A DNA stretch of 64,000 nucleotides from Acidipila sp. EB88 (GCF_003858395.1 NZ_QWEV01000005.1:1612001-1676000), one strand, 5' to 3'; counted from the stretch's first letter, positions 17,737 to 26,157 are shown. The notes: generated from the letters alone by a model not told the origin. Translations and numbers: made by a program.

Positions 17737-18598
17737 TCATGGGAAGACCTCTTTCAACAACGCCTTCAAACGTGCAAGGCCAGCGCGGTATGCCGCCGCA
17801 TCTGCCACGTTGCTGTTTGCGGGGTCTTCTCCCACGCGCATAAAGGCATAAAGGCATAAAGGCATGATCGGCATCTTCATAGACAACCGGCTCATACCGC
17901 TTCCCGGCTGCTTTCATCTCTGCCCTCGTCGCGTCAAGCGTGCCATCACCCGGGCATCCTTGCTTCCGTAAAAGCCGCACACCGGCACATGGATCTGCGC
18001 GGTCCAACATCATAGAAAACGAACACGGCCTTGAGGTCGCTACGCGTCTTGGTGGCATAGCGGAACGCCGCGCCCCACGACAATCCCACCACGGCGAACC
18101 TGCCGTCAGAGGCTGGCAGCGAGCGGCCATAGTCGGCCCACGCATTAAAGTCGTTGGCGACTGCTTCGTCACTCAGCCCGGTAAGTGCTTGCGAGGTCAC
18201 GCGTGAGTCCGCGAACGAACCGACGTCTCCACCGTGGGACCCCGTCCGGAAAGCATGTCCGGAACAATCGCGATGTACCCCATGGCTGCAATCTCATCAG
18301 CGGTGTTGCGCGTCGAGTCAGTAAGTCCAGAAACCTCGTGGGCCACAATCACCACCGGCGCCTTGCGCGTGGTCTGCGGCAAAATCACAAACGCTTTCAG
18401 CGTGCGGCCGCCGCGCACAATCTGCGTCCACTCGCCGTGTCGAAGCGACCGGGCAACTTTCTGCGTGGCCCAGGACTGCGACTGCTGTTGTCCCGACCAG
18501 GTATCCGAGTGACGCTGCTGCTGAGCCCAGGCGCTGTGCCCGATTGCCAGCACGAGGAGCAGGACGCACCCGCGCTTGCCGCCGCGGCGTGCGTGCAC
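17737..18598 (-). pseudogene. Dienelactone hydrolase family gene, broken by four frame disruptions
   Basis: Reading the three minus frames in turn recovers a secreted dienelactone-hydrolase-like protein of about 285 residues. The first segment starts at GTG 18598, directly after the SRPBCC stop codon, and encodes a signal peptide and then VIVAHEVSGL and IVPDMLSGRGP. One base is missing at about 18236, after which the frame gives GSFADSR, GLSWGAA (nucleophile region, usually a Cys) and FVFYDVGP. A second base is missing at about 18001, then IHVPVCGFYGSKDARV follows. A third is missing at about 17950, then DGTLDATRAEMKAAG and DADHAFM, including the catalytic Asp-His part. A 16-base tandem insertion at 17839-17862 shifts the frame again before the natural end, LARLKALLKEVFP, stop at 17737-17739. 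Sequencing error could explain the single-base losses but hardly the repeat. Confidence 0.85.
17839..17862 (-). repeat. Three-copy 8-bp tandem repeat (CATAAAGG; CCTTTATG in the coding sense)
   Basis: Three perfect copies of CATAAAGG lie inside the dienelactone hydrolase remnant. One copy keeps the family sequence in frame (AFM followed by RVGEDP); the two extra copies add 16 bases and shift the frame. One or four copies would restore it, which is the logic of slipped-strand phase variation, though the upstream single-base lesions would still block translation. Confidence 0.9.
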
Positions 18599-19114
18599 TT
18601 ACTTCGTTCCCTGCTGTGCCGCGACACGCACCAGTCCGTCGAGCCAGTCCTGGTGTGCGTTCAGCATGGGGTTGGGCTTAGACTGTGCCATCCCGATGGC
18701 AGGCTTGCCGATCTGCGATTCCTGCGTCAGCACGCGCACCCGGCCACCCGGCAGGTCTTCAAGCAGCCACGCATGCAACACATCGAGCGCTTCGTCTTCC
18801 GGTCCGTCGACCCAGGCACGCCACGCGATGCGCGCGGGCTGGCCCGGTGCCGGCGCTACGTACTCAATCACTTCCGCTTCCACGTCCAGGCCGAACGTTG
18901 TGAAGCGAAAGCGCACACCCTGGCTCAACTCTGGCCCGGCGCCATGGTCGAAGCCCACCTTGGTGGCGTTGCTGTAGTACGTGGGCCACAGCGTGGCCGT
19001 GCTCAGAAAAGGCCACACCGTGGAGGCACTTAGTCCCTTCACAATCACTTCGTTGGAAACGAAATTATCCGTCGTGCCCGGCAGATACTTCTCGGGCCAA
19101 AGAATGTCGCTCAT
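18599..19114 (-). CDS. SRPBCC-domain protein
   Basis: Protein of 171 residues with the SRPBCC (START/Bet v1-like) ligand-binding fold. The pattern is an N-terminal VxNEVIVKGLSASTVWPFLS strand-helix, a central beta-sheet around VRFRFTTFGLDVEAEVIEY and IAWRAWVDGP, and a long C-terminal helix (NAHQDWLDGLVRVA). No signal peptide is present, so it is cytosolic. Its start lies 54 nt after the Old Yellow Enzyme gene, and its stop touches the GTG of the hydrolase remnant. Such proteins bind small hydrophobic molecules or act as cyclases; here it probably serves the same detoxification-type operon. No catalytic residues can be assigned. Confidence 0.8.
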   Translation of the reverse strand: MSDILWPEKYLPGTTDNFVSNEVIVKGLSASTVWPFLSTATLWPTYYSNATKVGFDHGAGPELSQGVRFRFTTFGLDVEAEVIEYVAPAPGQPARIAWRAWVDGPEDEALDVLHAWLLEDLPGGRVRVLTQESQIGKPAIGMAQSKPNPMLNAHQDWLDGLVRVAAQQGTK

Positions 19115-19168
19115 CGTTGCTCCTCTTGCTCTTGAAACGGATCAGAAAAAGCCGTGGCGGGCTGAGGC

Positions 19169-20263
19169 TCAGCGATACCGAGCCAGCCAGTGAGCATACG
19201 CAGGAGGCAGCGTCGCCCAGGCCGGGTTCTCGACCCCCAGCGCCTGGGCCGCACGATACGGCCAGTGCGGCTCCGCCAGCAGCGGCCGCCCCAGCGTGAC
19301 CAGGTCGATCTTGTCTTCGCGAATCAGCGCATCTGCTTCCCGCGGATCCGAGATATACCAGCTCGTGGTGCCCGGCAGGCCCGTCTCCCTGCGAACAGTC
19401 TGTGCAAGGTTCGCGAGAAAGTTGGGCGCCCACGGCACCTTGGCTTCGGGCGTGTTGAAGCCGATCGAGACATCGACGAAATCAAGCCCTTCCTGCTTCA
19501 TCTTTCTGAGCAGTGCCACCGACTCCTCCAGCATGGTCTCGTCGCCGCCATCAAACTCCACCACGCCCAGGCGAACCGTCAGCGGCCGATCCTCCGGCCA
19601 CGCCTTGCGCACGGCGATCAACGTCTCCAGCAGGTAGCGGGCGCGGTTCGTCGCGGTGCCGCCATACTGGTCCGTGCGCTTGTTGGAGTGGGGCGAGAAA
19701 AAGTTCTGCGCAAGGTATCCATGGGCGAAGTGCATCTGCAGCCACTGGAACCCGAGATCACGCGCGCGGCACACTGTGCGGACTGTATCCGCCTGCACCC
19801 GCGCAATCTCCTCAAGACTCATCTCTTCAGGAACGCGCGGCAGGCCGGCGCCGAATGGCACCGCCGACGGGCCCAGCGTCTTCCACGCATTGGCCTCGCC
19901 CAGAGGAATGTGGTCATCGCCTTCCCAGGGAAGGTTCGCCGATGCTTTTCTGCCCGCGTGCGCAATCTGGATACCCGGTACCGCGCCGGCCTTCACGATG
20001 TCCGCCACCACCGGCGCCAGCGCCGCGGCCTGCTCCTCGTTCCACAAGCCAAGGTCACCCCAGGTGATCCGGCCTTCCGGCGAAACAGCCGTCGCTTCCA
20101 CGATCACCAGCCCCGCGCCCCCGCGCGCCAGCGAGGCATAGTGCGCGCGATGCCACTCGTTCGCCACGCCTTCCCTGGCCATGTACTGGCACATGGGCGA
20201 AACAACAATGCGGTTGCGCAGGGTGGCGCTCTTGAGGCTGTACTGGTCAAACAAACCGGGCAT
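19169..20263 (-). CDS. Old Yellow Enzyme, YqjM-like ene-reductase
   Basis: FMN-dependent NAD(P)H:enone oxidoreductase of 364 residues. The ATG at 20263 has AAGGAGAA just upstream; the frame continues 17 codons further but without a ribosome site. Class III (YqjM) hallmarks are the SPMCQY motif with Cys25, which tunes the flavin, EWHRAHY, IQIAHAGRKAS, the substrate-binding His pair in MHFAHGYLAQNFFSP, and RTDQYGG. The enzyme reduces activated C=C bonds of electrophiles such as enones, quinones and nitro compounds. It is transcribed divergently from an HxlR regulator 156 bp away, the usual arrangement for electrophile-responsive control, and leads an operon with SRPBCC, hydrolase remnant and SDR genes. 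Confidence 0.93.
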   Translation of the reverse strand: MPGLFDQYSLKSATLRNRIVVSPMCQYMAREGVANEWHRAHYASLARGGAGLVIVEATAVSPEGRITWGDLGLWNEEQAAALAPVVADIVKAGAVPGIQIAHAGRKASANLPWEGDDHIPLGEANAWKTLGPSAVPFGAGLPRVPEEMSLEEIARVQADTVRTVCRARDLGFQWLQMHFAHGYLAQNFFSPHSNKRTDQYGGTATNRARYLLETLIAVRKAWPEDRPLTVRLGVVEFDGGDETMLEESVALLRKMKQEGLDFVDVSIGFNTPEAKVPWAPNFLANLAQTVRRETGLPGTTSWYISDPREADALIREDKIDLVTLGRPLLAEPHWPYRAAQALGVENPAWATLPPAYAHWLARYR

Positions 20264-20370
20264 GCGGTGTTCTCCTTGTTCGCGCAGGGCTGATCGCAGG
20301 CACGCGTGTTCCACGCCCTAACCCCGTCACGCCTTATCAGGATGCGACAGCCAACTGCCGAGCTTCATTA

Positions 20371-20403
20371 TTGGCTATACTTACCAGGAACTTGCATACT
20401 CAC
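20371..20403 (+). promoter_or_regulatory. Candidate hxlR promoter and operator
   Basis: TTGGCT (20371-20376) and CATACT (20395-20400), 18 bases apart, resemble a sigma-70 promoter ending 18 bases before the hxlR ATG. The same segment holds direct repeats ATACTTAC (20377-20384) and ATACTCAC (20396-20403). TACTTAC resembles half-sites reported for HxlR-type regulators, so this divergent 156-bp gap is the likely operator for both genes. Not verified. Confidence 0.35.
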
Positions 20404-20418
20404 ATTTGGGATAGTGTC

Positions 20419-20838
20419 ATGGCCAAGCGACGCTACAACTCGTACGCACCCGGGACTGGCTGTTCAGTAGAAGCCTGTCTTGAAGTCATCGGCGGCAAGT
20501 GGAAGGGTGTGATCCTCTACCACCTCATGACGGCGGGCACCCTGCGCTTCAGCGAAATCCAGCGGCTCAAGCCGGAGCTGAGCCCGCGCATTCTCACCGC
20601 GCAGCTGCGTGAGCTCGAAGCCGACGGCGTGATCGCACGCAAGGTCTACCCGGTGGTGCCACCCAAGGTGGAGTACTCGCTGACAAACGCGGGAGAATCG
20701 TTGCGGCCCTTGATCTTCGCCATGCAGCAGTGGGGCGATCAGTACCTCGTCCGAAGCAAGGCGCCGCTTGGCCCGCCATGCACGGCTGCCGAGCCAGGAG
20801 CGCGGCCGCTGCTCCGGAGCGCTGCGCCCGCAAGCTAG
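20419..20838 (+). CDS. HxlR-family transcriptional regulator
   Basis: Winged-helix regulator of 139 residues. The ATG at 20419 starts MAKRRYNS; the frame extends upstream through the presumed promoter, so that earlier start was rejected. Hallmarks of HxlR are CSVEACLEVIGGKWKGVILYHL, RFSEIQR, LSPRILTAQLRELEADGVIxR and VEYSLTxxGESL. Cysteine near residue 14 at the position used for redox or electrophile sensing in YodB/QsrR-type proteins is visible (GCSVEAC has two). The C-terminal tail (from about 115) is Ala/Pro-rich and probably disordered. It likely represses the divergent Old Yellow Enzyme operon and responds to electrophiles; this is inference from position. Confidence 0.92.
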   Translation: MAKRRYNSYAPGTGCSVEACLEVIGGKWKGVILYHLMTAGTLRFSEIQRLKPELSPRILTAQLRELEADGVIARKVYPVVPPKVEYSLTNAGESLRPLIFAMQQWGDQYLVRSKAPLGPPCTAAEPGARPLLRSAAPAS

Positions 20839-21050
20839 CGCCCGTCCTATGCTCCCGGCGTCCTGCGGGCCGGACGGAGTACCTCGGTCAGCCGCCGATG
20901 CACAGCGGCATCGCGGCCGTGTCACCCAGTTGCATCTGTAAAGCCAGGGCCGGAGCTTTCGTCATAAAGCATCGGCGAGTGTGAGACTGGATGCAGTCAC
21001 CACAAAGTGGCTGGCAGTCACCCACACAGGTGGTTGCAGGGGAGCGACGA

Positions 21051-22178
21051 TTGAAGGTTGGCACCGGTACCTGCTCCAGACGCCAGTTTGTTGCCTCGGC
21101 CATGATGGCCATAGGCGCCGCGGCCCTCGGGGGCGCTCGCCCCGCGTGGAGCCAGCGCGACGCACTCGATCCCCGCACCCTGCGCATCGCCGCAGAGACC
21201 AGCGGGATCGACATCCACAATCACATCGACGTGCCGTTGACCGGCGCCGGGATGCTGGGGCCGGATCTCGACCTCAAGGGCGAAATGCAGCGCGCGGGCC
21301 TCTCGGCCATCTGCATGACGTTTGCGACCGACTATCAGCCGGGCGACGCCTATGGCCGGTTTCTCAACGCTCTGGCGGCGATGGACCATCAGCTGCAGCA
21401 CAACGGCATGAAGCGTTCGCTCACGGTGGCAGATCTTGCTGCGGCACGCCGGAACAGTCAGCCCACGGTGATCCAGGCAGTGGAAGGCGCGCACTTTCTC
21501 GAGGGTCACCTCGAGCGCGTCGAGGAGGCGTACGGGCGCGGCCTGAGACACCTCGGGCTGCTGCATGACAGCGACGCCACGGTTCCGCTGGGAGACGTGT
21601 ATACCAATGTCCCCAGGCTCGGTGGACTCACCGCGTTCGGTGCCTCGGTCATTCAGGAGTGCAACCGGCTCGGCATCCTGGTCGATCTTGCCCATGCCAA
21701 CGTGCAGACCACGGAGATGGCCTTGAAGCAATCAAGACGTCCCGTGCTCATCTCCCATACGGGCCTCGACACGCAGCCGGGCAGCGACGCGCGCATGGCA
21801 CAGATGATGCGCCCCCGGCTCATCGGCAAGGCCCAGGCCAGGATGGTAGCCGACCGCGGCGGAGCCGTCGGCGTCTGGACCCGTCTTTCCAAAACTCCTC
21901 TCGAGTACGCAACAAACATCCGGGCCATGGTCGACGTGATCGGCGTGGATCACGTCTGCATCGGCACGGACACGAAACTCATTCCGGCCGCCCCCGACCA
22001 CGCCGCGCAGCAGCCCCCGCATGTCGGCGACTCCACCAACGGAGCCTGGGTCAACCAGCGGGCCGGCTTCTACTTCCTCGTGGTCGACGCCATGCTCAAG
22101 ACCGGCTTCACCTCCGGCGAGATTGAAAAAATCGGCAGGGGCAATTACCTGCGCATCTTCGGCGAGGCAGTCGGCTAA
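21051..22178 (+). CDS. Exported M19 (renal dipeptidase) family protein
   Basis: Peptidase family M19 protein of 375 residues, predicted periplasmic. The TTG at 21051 is preferred because GGAG lies six bases upstream (21041-21044) and the Tat-type signal CSRRQFVASAMM begins at residue 8; an in-frame start at 20991 has no such support. Metal-site elements can be followed in order: IDIHNHID (54-60), AVEGAH, DLAHAN, ISHTGL and GTD. In the first, His56 is followed by His58, where characterised enzymes have His-x-Asp, so the dinuclear zinc site may be altered. Substrates of the family are dipeptides, including cell-wall D-amino acid dipeptides. It heads a plus-strand run with the tannase-like and GH39 genes. 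Confidence 0.88.
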   Translation: MKVGTGTCSRRQFVASAMMAIGAAALGGARPAWSQRDALDPRTLRIAAETSGIDIHNHIDVPLTGAGMLGPDLDLKGEMQRAGLSAICMTFATDYQPGDAYGRFLNALAAMDHQLQHNGMKRSLTVADLAAARRNSQPTVIQAVEGAHFLEGHLERVEEAYGRGLRHLGLLHDSDATVPLGDVYTNVPRLGGLTAFGASVIQECNRLGILVDLAHANVQTTEMALKQSRRPVLISHTGLDTQPGSDARMAQMMRPRLIGKAQARMVADRGGAVGVWTRLSKTPLEYATNIRAMVDVIGVDHVCIGTDTKLIPAAPDHAAQQPPHVGDSTNGAWVNQRAGFYFLVVDAMLKTGFTSGEIEKIGRGNYLRIFGEAVG

Positions 22179-22242
22179 ATCTGCGCGCCACCCGGCGCCC
22201 ACCCCACATCGCGCAGGTGTGCGCACCCACAGGAGACCCACC

Positions 22243-24060
22243 ATGGCGGCAAAAAGCAGAAGCACCCGGTTGCTCCGGTGGCTAAGGTTCATCGGCTCCG
22301 CCCTAGGCATAGTTCTCTGTGCGGTGCCCATGAGCCACGCCCGCCAACTGCCAGAAGCCCGTGTAGACCTCCCCATGGACCTCCCGGTAGTCCGGCCAGT
22401 GGTCGACTGCGCCTCCCTCGCCGGCCTTGCGCTGCGCGACGCGGTCGGCGTGGATGTCGCGCTTGCCGCCGCTCCCGTAAGCACGCCGAGGGGCCCTTTC
22501 TGCCACGTCACCGGCGTGATCGCGCCCGCGATCCACCTGGAAGTCGATCTCCCCGTTGAGCACTGGACCCAGCGCCTGCTCGAGACCGGCTGCGGCGGGC
22601 TGTGCGGCATGATCAACGCCAGCATCGGCAACGCCGGCACCTGCGCCCCCGCCCTCAACGGCGCCTTCGCCGTGGCGGCAACTGACATGGGCCACGAGGC
22701 GCAGATGGGCGCCCCCGGCGAGAGCAACTTCGCCGCCGACCCACAGAAGCGCATCGACTTCGCCTACCGCGCCAACCACCTCACCGCGCTCGCTGCGAAA
22801 GCCCTGATCCGTGCCTACTACGGCCAGCCGCACCGTTTCGCCTACTTCAGTGGCTGCTCCGACGGCGGCCGCGAAGCCATGATGGAAGCGCAACGCTTCC
22901 CTGAAGACTTCGACGGCATCTCCGCCGGCGCTCCCGCCATGTACTTCCAGGTGCAGAACAGCCTCAACCACGCATGGACGCAGGCCGCCAATACCCGCGC
23001 GGATGGCTCGAAAATCCTCCAGGGCGCACAGCTCCAGAGCCTGCATGCCGCCGTGATCCGCCATTGCGACCTGCTCGATGGCATCAAGGACGGCCTGCTC
23101 ACAGACCCGCGCGCCTGCAAAGTCGATCCGCAATGGGTGCTGTGCTCCGCACACTCTGCCGCAGCAAACGCCTGCCTCACCCCCGAGCAATGGACGGCTG
23201 CAAGCAAGCTCTACATGGGACCCACCGACACCGCGGGCCACCACTTTCTGCCCGGTGGCTGGCAGCCGGGTTCCGAACTGCAGTGGGGCGGCGGCATGCC
23301 GGGCAGCGGTCCTCCGCCGCAGGGCTCCGCGACAGGTCACAGACGCGACAGAACCACGACGGACCTCCCCCACGGGCCGCCCCCGCAGCAACAAGGCCCG
23401 GCACACTCCCCCGGCACCGGCATGCTCGCCTCCATGGCCCCGGTCGTGTTCCCCGTGGCCACACCGGCCGACGCGACCGCCGCAAACTACCCCTTCACGG
23501 TTGAGCAATTCCACCGCGCCATCCAGTTGCATGGGCTGAACGACGCAACCGACACCGACCTGCGCCCGTTCGCGGCGCACGGCGGCAAGCTGCTCATGTA
23601 CCACGGCTGGTCCGACACCTCCATCGCCCCCATGATCTCCGTGGCCTACTTCGCCGCCGTGCAGCGCGATCTCGGCAGCGACAGGGTCGATCAGTTCCTG
23701 CGTCTCTTCATGCTGCCGGGCATGGCGCACTGCGGTGGCGGCGATGGTTTCCAGCAGTTCGATACGTTAACGCCGCTCATGGCGTGGGTAGAGCATGGCA
23801 GGGCTCCCGCCTCGCTCATCGCCGGCAAGCTCCCTCCGTTCGCCGGTATGGGCGCCGGTCCAGACGGCCGGGGCGGTCGCCCGCAGACGGCCCCCTACGC
23901 GCGCCCTGACCAGCCGGCACTCGCGACCCGCGCGATCCTGCCCTTCCCGCACACCGCGTCGCAGCCGCTCGCAATGCAGCCCTGGATCGGTGCGGAGCTT
24001 CTCGCTCCTGCCGCGCCGTTGCGATATCGCGTGGAGGATGGCAAGCTAACGCAGAAGTGA
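22243..24060 (+). CDS. Tannase/feruloyl esterase family protein
   Basis: Exported esterase of 605 residues. The ATG at 22243 has AGGAG at 22231-22235. A hydrophobic signal region lies at about 14-33 (FIGSALGIVLCAVPMSHA). The family's CS-D-HC catalytic motif is complete: FSGCSDGGRE with Cys205-Ser206, YHGWSDTSIAP for the Asp, and PGMAHCGGG for His-Cys, where the two cysteines form a disulfide linking Ser and His loops. A Pro/Gly/Gln-rich insert near residues 350-395 probably forms a flexible surface loop. It cleaves ester bonds of gallate, ferulate or related phenolic acids on plant material. It lies 64 nt after the M19 gene and upstream of GH39, consistent with secreted plant-polymer breakdown. 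Confidence 0.92.
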   Translation: MAAKSRSTRLLRWLRFIGSALGIVLCAVPMSHARQLPEARVDLPMDLPVVRPVVDCASLAGLALRDAVGVDVALAAAPVSTPRGPFCHVTGVIAPAIHLEVDLPVEHWTQRLLETGCGGLCGMINASIGNAGTCAPALNGAFAVAATDMGHEAQMGAPGESNFAADPQKRIDFAYRANHLTALAAKALIRAYYGQPHRFAYFSGCSDGGREAMMEAQRFPEDFDGISAGAPAMYFQVQNSLNHAWTQAANTRADGSKILQGAQLQSLHAAVIRHCDLLDGIKDGLLTDPRACKVDPQWVLCSAHSAAANACLTPEQWTAASKLYMGPTDTAGHHFLPGGWQPGSELQWGGGMPGSGPPPQGSATGHRRDRTTTDLPHGPPPQQQGPAHSPGTGMLASMAPVVFPVATPADATAANYPFTVEQFHRAIQLHGLNDATDTDLRPFAAHGGKLLMYHGWSDTSIAPMISVAYFAAVQRDLGSDRVDQFLRLFMLPGMAHCGGGDGFQQFDTLTPLMAWVEHGRAPASLIAGKLPPFAGMGAGPDGRGGRPQTAPYARPDQPALATRAILPFPHTASQPLAMQPWIGAELLAPAAPLRYRVEDGKLTQK

Positions 24061-24180
24061 TCGCGCGCGGTTTCAGCCTGTTCCCGCCGCCTCATTGCGG
24101 CAACGATTCACACCAACGCCCGCCCCCGCCGGCTCCATGCTGCGCAGGCTCGCGTGTCACACCGGAGAACGGAGCAGCGC

Positions 24181-25773
24181 TTGAAACTGACTGCATGCAC
24201 CACCCGCGGGGCGGCCCGGCTGATTGCCACCGCGCTTGTTGCACTCCCACTGGCCGCCGTGTCGCAGCAGCCCGCACAAAGATCGATCGTCGTCGACGTC
24301 CAGAACGCGGGCGCTCCCGTCGACCGCTTCTTTGATCTCTCGGTGGGGTCCGATTACCCCGGCACTCTGCTGCGCCCCGACAGCCAGGCACAGCTCAAAC
24401 TGGTCGCCGACGAGCTTGGCTTTCGCTATCTGCGCTTCCACGGTATCTTTCACGACGTCCTGGGCGTGGTGCACGTCGACAACGGCAAGACCACTTACGA
24501 CTGGACCAGGATCAATCAGCTCTACGACGACCTGCTGGCCCTGCACATGAAGCCCTTTGTGGAGCTCGGCTTCACCCCCGGGGCGCTGGCCACCTCCGCG
24601 AACAGCATCTTCTACTGGAAAGGCAACACCTCGCACCCTGACCCTGCCGGGTGGAATGCCCTCGTCAACGCCTTCATCCGCCATGTCGAGCAGCGCTACG
24701 GCCAGCAGGAAGTGCAGTCTTGGTTCTTCGAAGTATGGAACGAGCCCAACCTCTCCGGTTTCTGGGAAGGTGGCGATCAGCAGGCGTACTTCAATCTCTT
24801 CGACCAGACCTCCAACACCATCAAGGGCATCGATCCCGCGCTGCGTGTGGGCGGCCCGGCGACCGCGGGCGCTGCCTGGGTTCCGGAGTTCCTGGCGCAC
24901 GTCCGGCACAGCGGCGCCGCGGTCGATTTCGTCTCCACCCATTCCTACGGTGTCGACGGCGGCTTTCTGGATGAGCATGGCAAGAGCGACACAAAGCTTT
25001 CGCCGTCGCCCGATGCCATCGTCGGCGACGTGCGGCACGTGCGGGAGCAGGTCACCGCTTCGGCGTTTCCCGCGCTGCCCGTCTACTTCACCGAGTGGAG
25101 CACCAGCTACACCCCGCGAGACGTGGTGCACGACTCCTACATCAGCGCTCCGTACATCCTGAGCAAGCTCAAGGCGAGCAAGGGCCTCCTGCAAGGCATG
25201 AGTTACTGGACCTACACCGACCTGTTTGAAGAACCCGGCCCACCCACCGCGGCCTTTGAAGGCGGCTTCGGACTGCTCAACCGCGATGGCATTCGCAAGC
25301 CCGCTTTCTTCGCGTACAAGTACCTACACGCGCTGCAGGGCAATGCGCTCCCCTCGAGCGACCCGCAGTCCATGCTCGCAGTGCGCGGCGGCGACATCAG
25401 CGCCGTCCTGTGGGACTTCCAGCAGCCGAAGCAGAGCGTAAGCAACCGCCCCTTTTACACAAAGCTGCTGCCGTCGCAGCCATCGGCTCCCGTCGCTTTG
25501 CATCTCGAGCACCTGGCACCGGGCACAAGCTATCGTCTCGCGATCCATCGCACCGGGTACCAGGCGAACGACGCCTGGTCGGCCTACATCCGGATGGGCT
25601 TCCCGAAAGACCTCAGCGCAAAACAGCTCGCCAGGCTGAACAAGCTGACCGCCGATCGGCCGGAAAAAAACAAGGTCGTCCGCTCCAGTGCGGATGGGCA
25701 ACTACTCGTCTCCGTTCCCATGCGTACCAACGACGTCGTGCTGGCCACGCTGACCCGCATCCCGGCGAAATAG
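24181..25773 (+). CDS. Glycoside hydrolase family 39 (beta-xylosidase-like)
   Basis: Exported glycosidase of 530 residues. GGAG at 24171-24174 sits six bases before the TTG at 24181, the same layout as the M19 gene, and a signal peptide follows directly (LIATALVALPLAAVSQQ). The clan A (beta/alpha)8 active site is clear: WNEPN with acid/base Glu188 and FTEWS with nucleophile Glu305, both with the spacing of GH39. A C-terminal beta domain with SYWTYTDLFEE and FGLLNRDGIRKPAFFAY follows. GH39 enzymes are mostly beta-xylosidases, with some alpha-L-iduronidases; the plant-polymer context favours xylosides, but the specificity is not proven. Confidence 0.92.
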   Translation: MKLTACTTRGAARLIATALVALPLAAVSQQPAQRSIVVDVQNAGAPVDRFFDLSVGSDYPGTLLRPDSQAQLKLVADELGFRYLRFHGIFHDVLGVVHVDNGKTTYDWTRINQLYDDLLALHMKPFVELGFTPGALATSANSIFYWKGNTSHPDPAGWNALVNAFIRHVEQRYGQQEVQSWFFEVWNEPNLSGFWEGGDQQAYFNLFDQTSNTIKGIDPALRVGGPATAGAAWVPEFLAHVRHSGAAVDFVSTHSYGVDGGFLDEHGKSDTKLSPSPDAIVGDVRHVREQVTASAFPALPVYFTEWSTSYTPRDVVHDSYISAPYILSKLKASKGLLQGMSYWTYTDLFEEPGPPTAAFEGGFGLLNRDGIRKPAFFAYKYLHALQGNALPSSDPQSMLAVRGGDISAVLWDFQQPKQSVSNRPFYTKLLPSQPSAPVALHLEHLAPGTSYRLAIHRTGYQANDAWSAYIRMGFPKDLSAKQLARLNKLTADRPEKNKVVRSSADGQLLVSVPMRTNDVVLATLTRIPAK

Positions 25774-25893
25774 GCCGTTCGAAGCACGCGTGCACAGCCA
25801 CCCCGGCGCGATCGAAACGCTCGCACGGTGCGGCCCGCGACAGCGCGTGCTTTGTTTCTCGGGAGGAGCCTTGTGTTGTGTACGGAGCAGAAG

Positions 25894-25970
25894 TGGTGGG
25901 CCCACCAGGACTTGAACCTGGAACCAACGAATTATGAGTTCGCTGCTCTAACCGATTGAGCTATAGGCCC
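25894..25970 (-). tRNA. tRNA with CAT anticodon, probably tRNA-Ile2 (alternatively elongator tRNA-Met)
   Basis: The 77-nt gene folds fully. The acceptor stem is GGGCCTA/TGGGCCC with an encoded CCA end, the D-stem is GCTC/GAGC, the anticodon stem is GCGAA/TTCGT around CTCATAA, and the T-stem is CCAGG/CCTGG with TTCAAGT. The anticodon CAT is used by Met and by the lysidine-modified Ile2. The GGGCCTA acceptor sequence matches that of many tRNA-Ile genes, which favours Ile2, but base identity alone does not settle it. Confidence 0.93.
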
Positions 25971-25973
25971 TTG

Positions 25974-25998
25974 CGGAGCGGCAATGCCTGCCGCTCCG
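25974..25998 (-). other. 10-bp perfect hairpin between the tRNA and the metallo-beta-lactamase gene
   Basis: CGGAGCGGCA (25974-25983) pairs perfectly with TGCCGCTCCG (25989-25998) around a 5-nt loop. On the minus strand it lies after the metallo-beta-lactamase gene and 4 nt before the tRNA 5' end. No T-run follows. It may act as a factor-dependent terminator or as a leader hairpin processed from the tRNA precursor. Confidence 0.6.
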
Positions 25999-26029
25999 GT
26001 GCCTCGATTGTAAAGCCCGGCGCGCGCGC

Positions 26030-26047
26030 CCACCAGCGAACTGGTGG
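26030..26047. other. 7-bp hairpin with CGAA tetraloop
   Basis: CCACCAG and CTGGTGG flank a CGAA loop, in the non-coding space between the tRNA and the metallo-beta-lactamase gene. It is a stable stem with no T-run, possibly the 3' end of the lactamase-family mRNA. Confidence 0.45.
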
Positions 26048-26157
26048 TCCGCTGTCCCGGCCCGAGAGAGTCAGCCTGCGGGTAGATAGAAACCCGCGCT
26101 GGCAAGACCGGGTAAGCACACCCCGGCCTTGCCTCACGCTGCAATTCACCTACTCCG

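Noticed and set aside
22303..23730. Minus-strand frame of 475 codons opposite the tannase-like gene
   Set aside because: It is the antisense of an enzyme with a complete CS-D-HC motif and shows no domain of its own.
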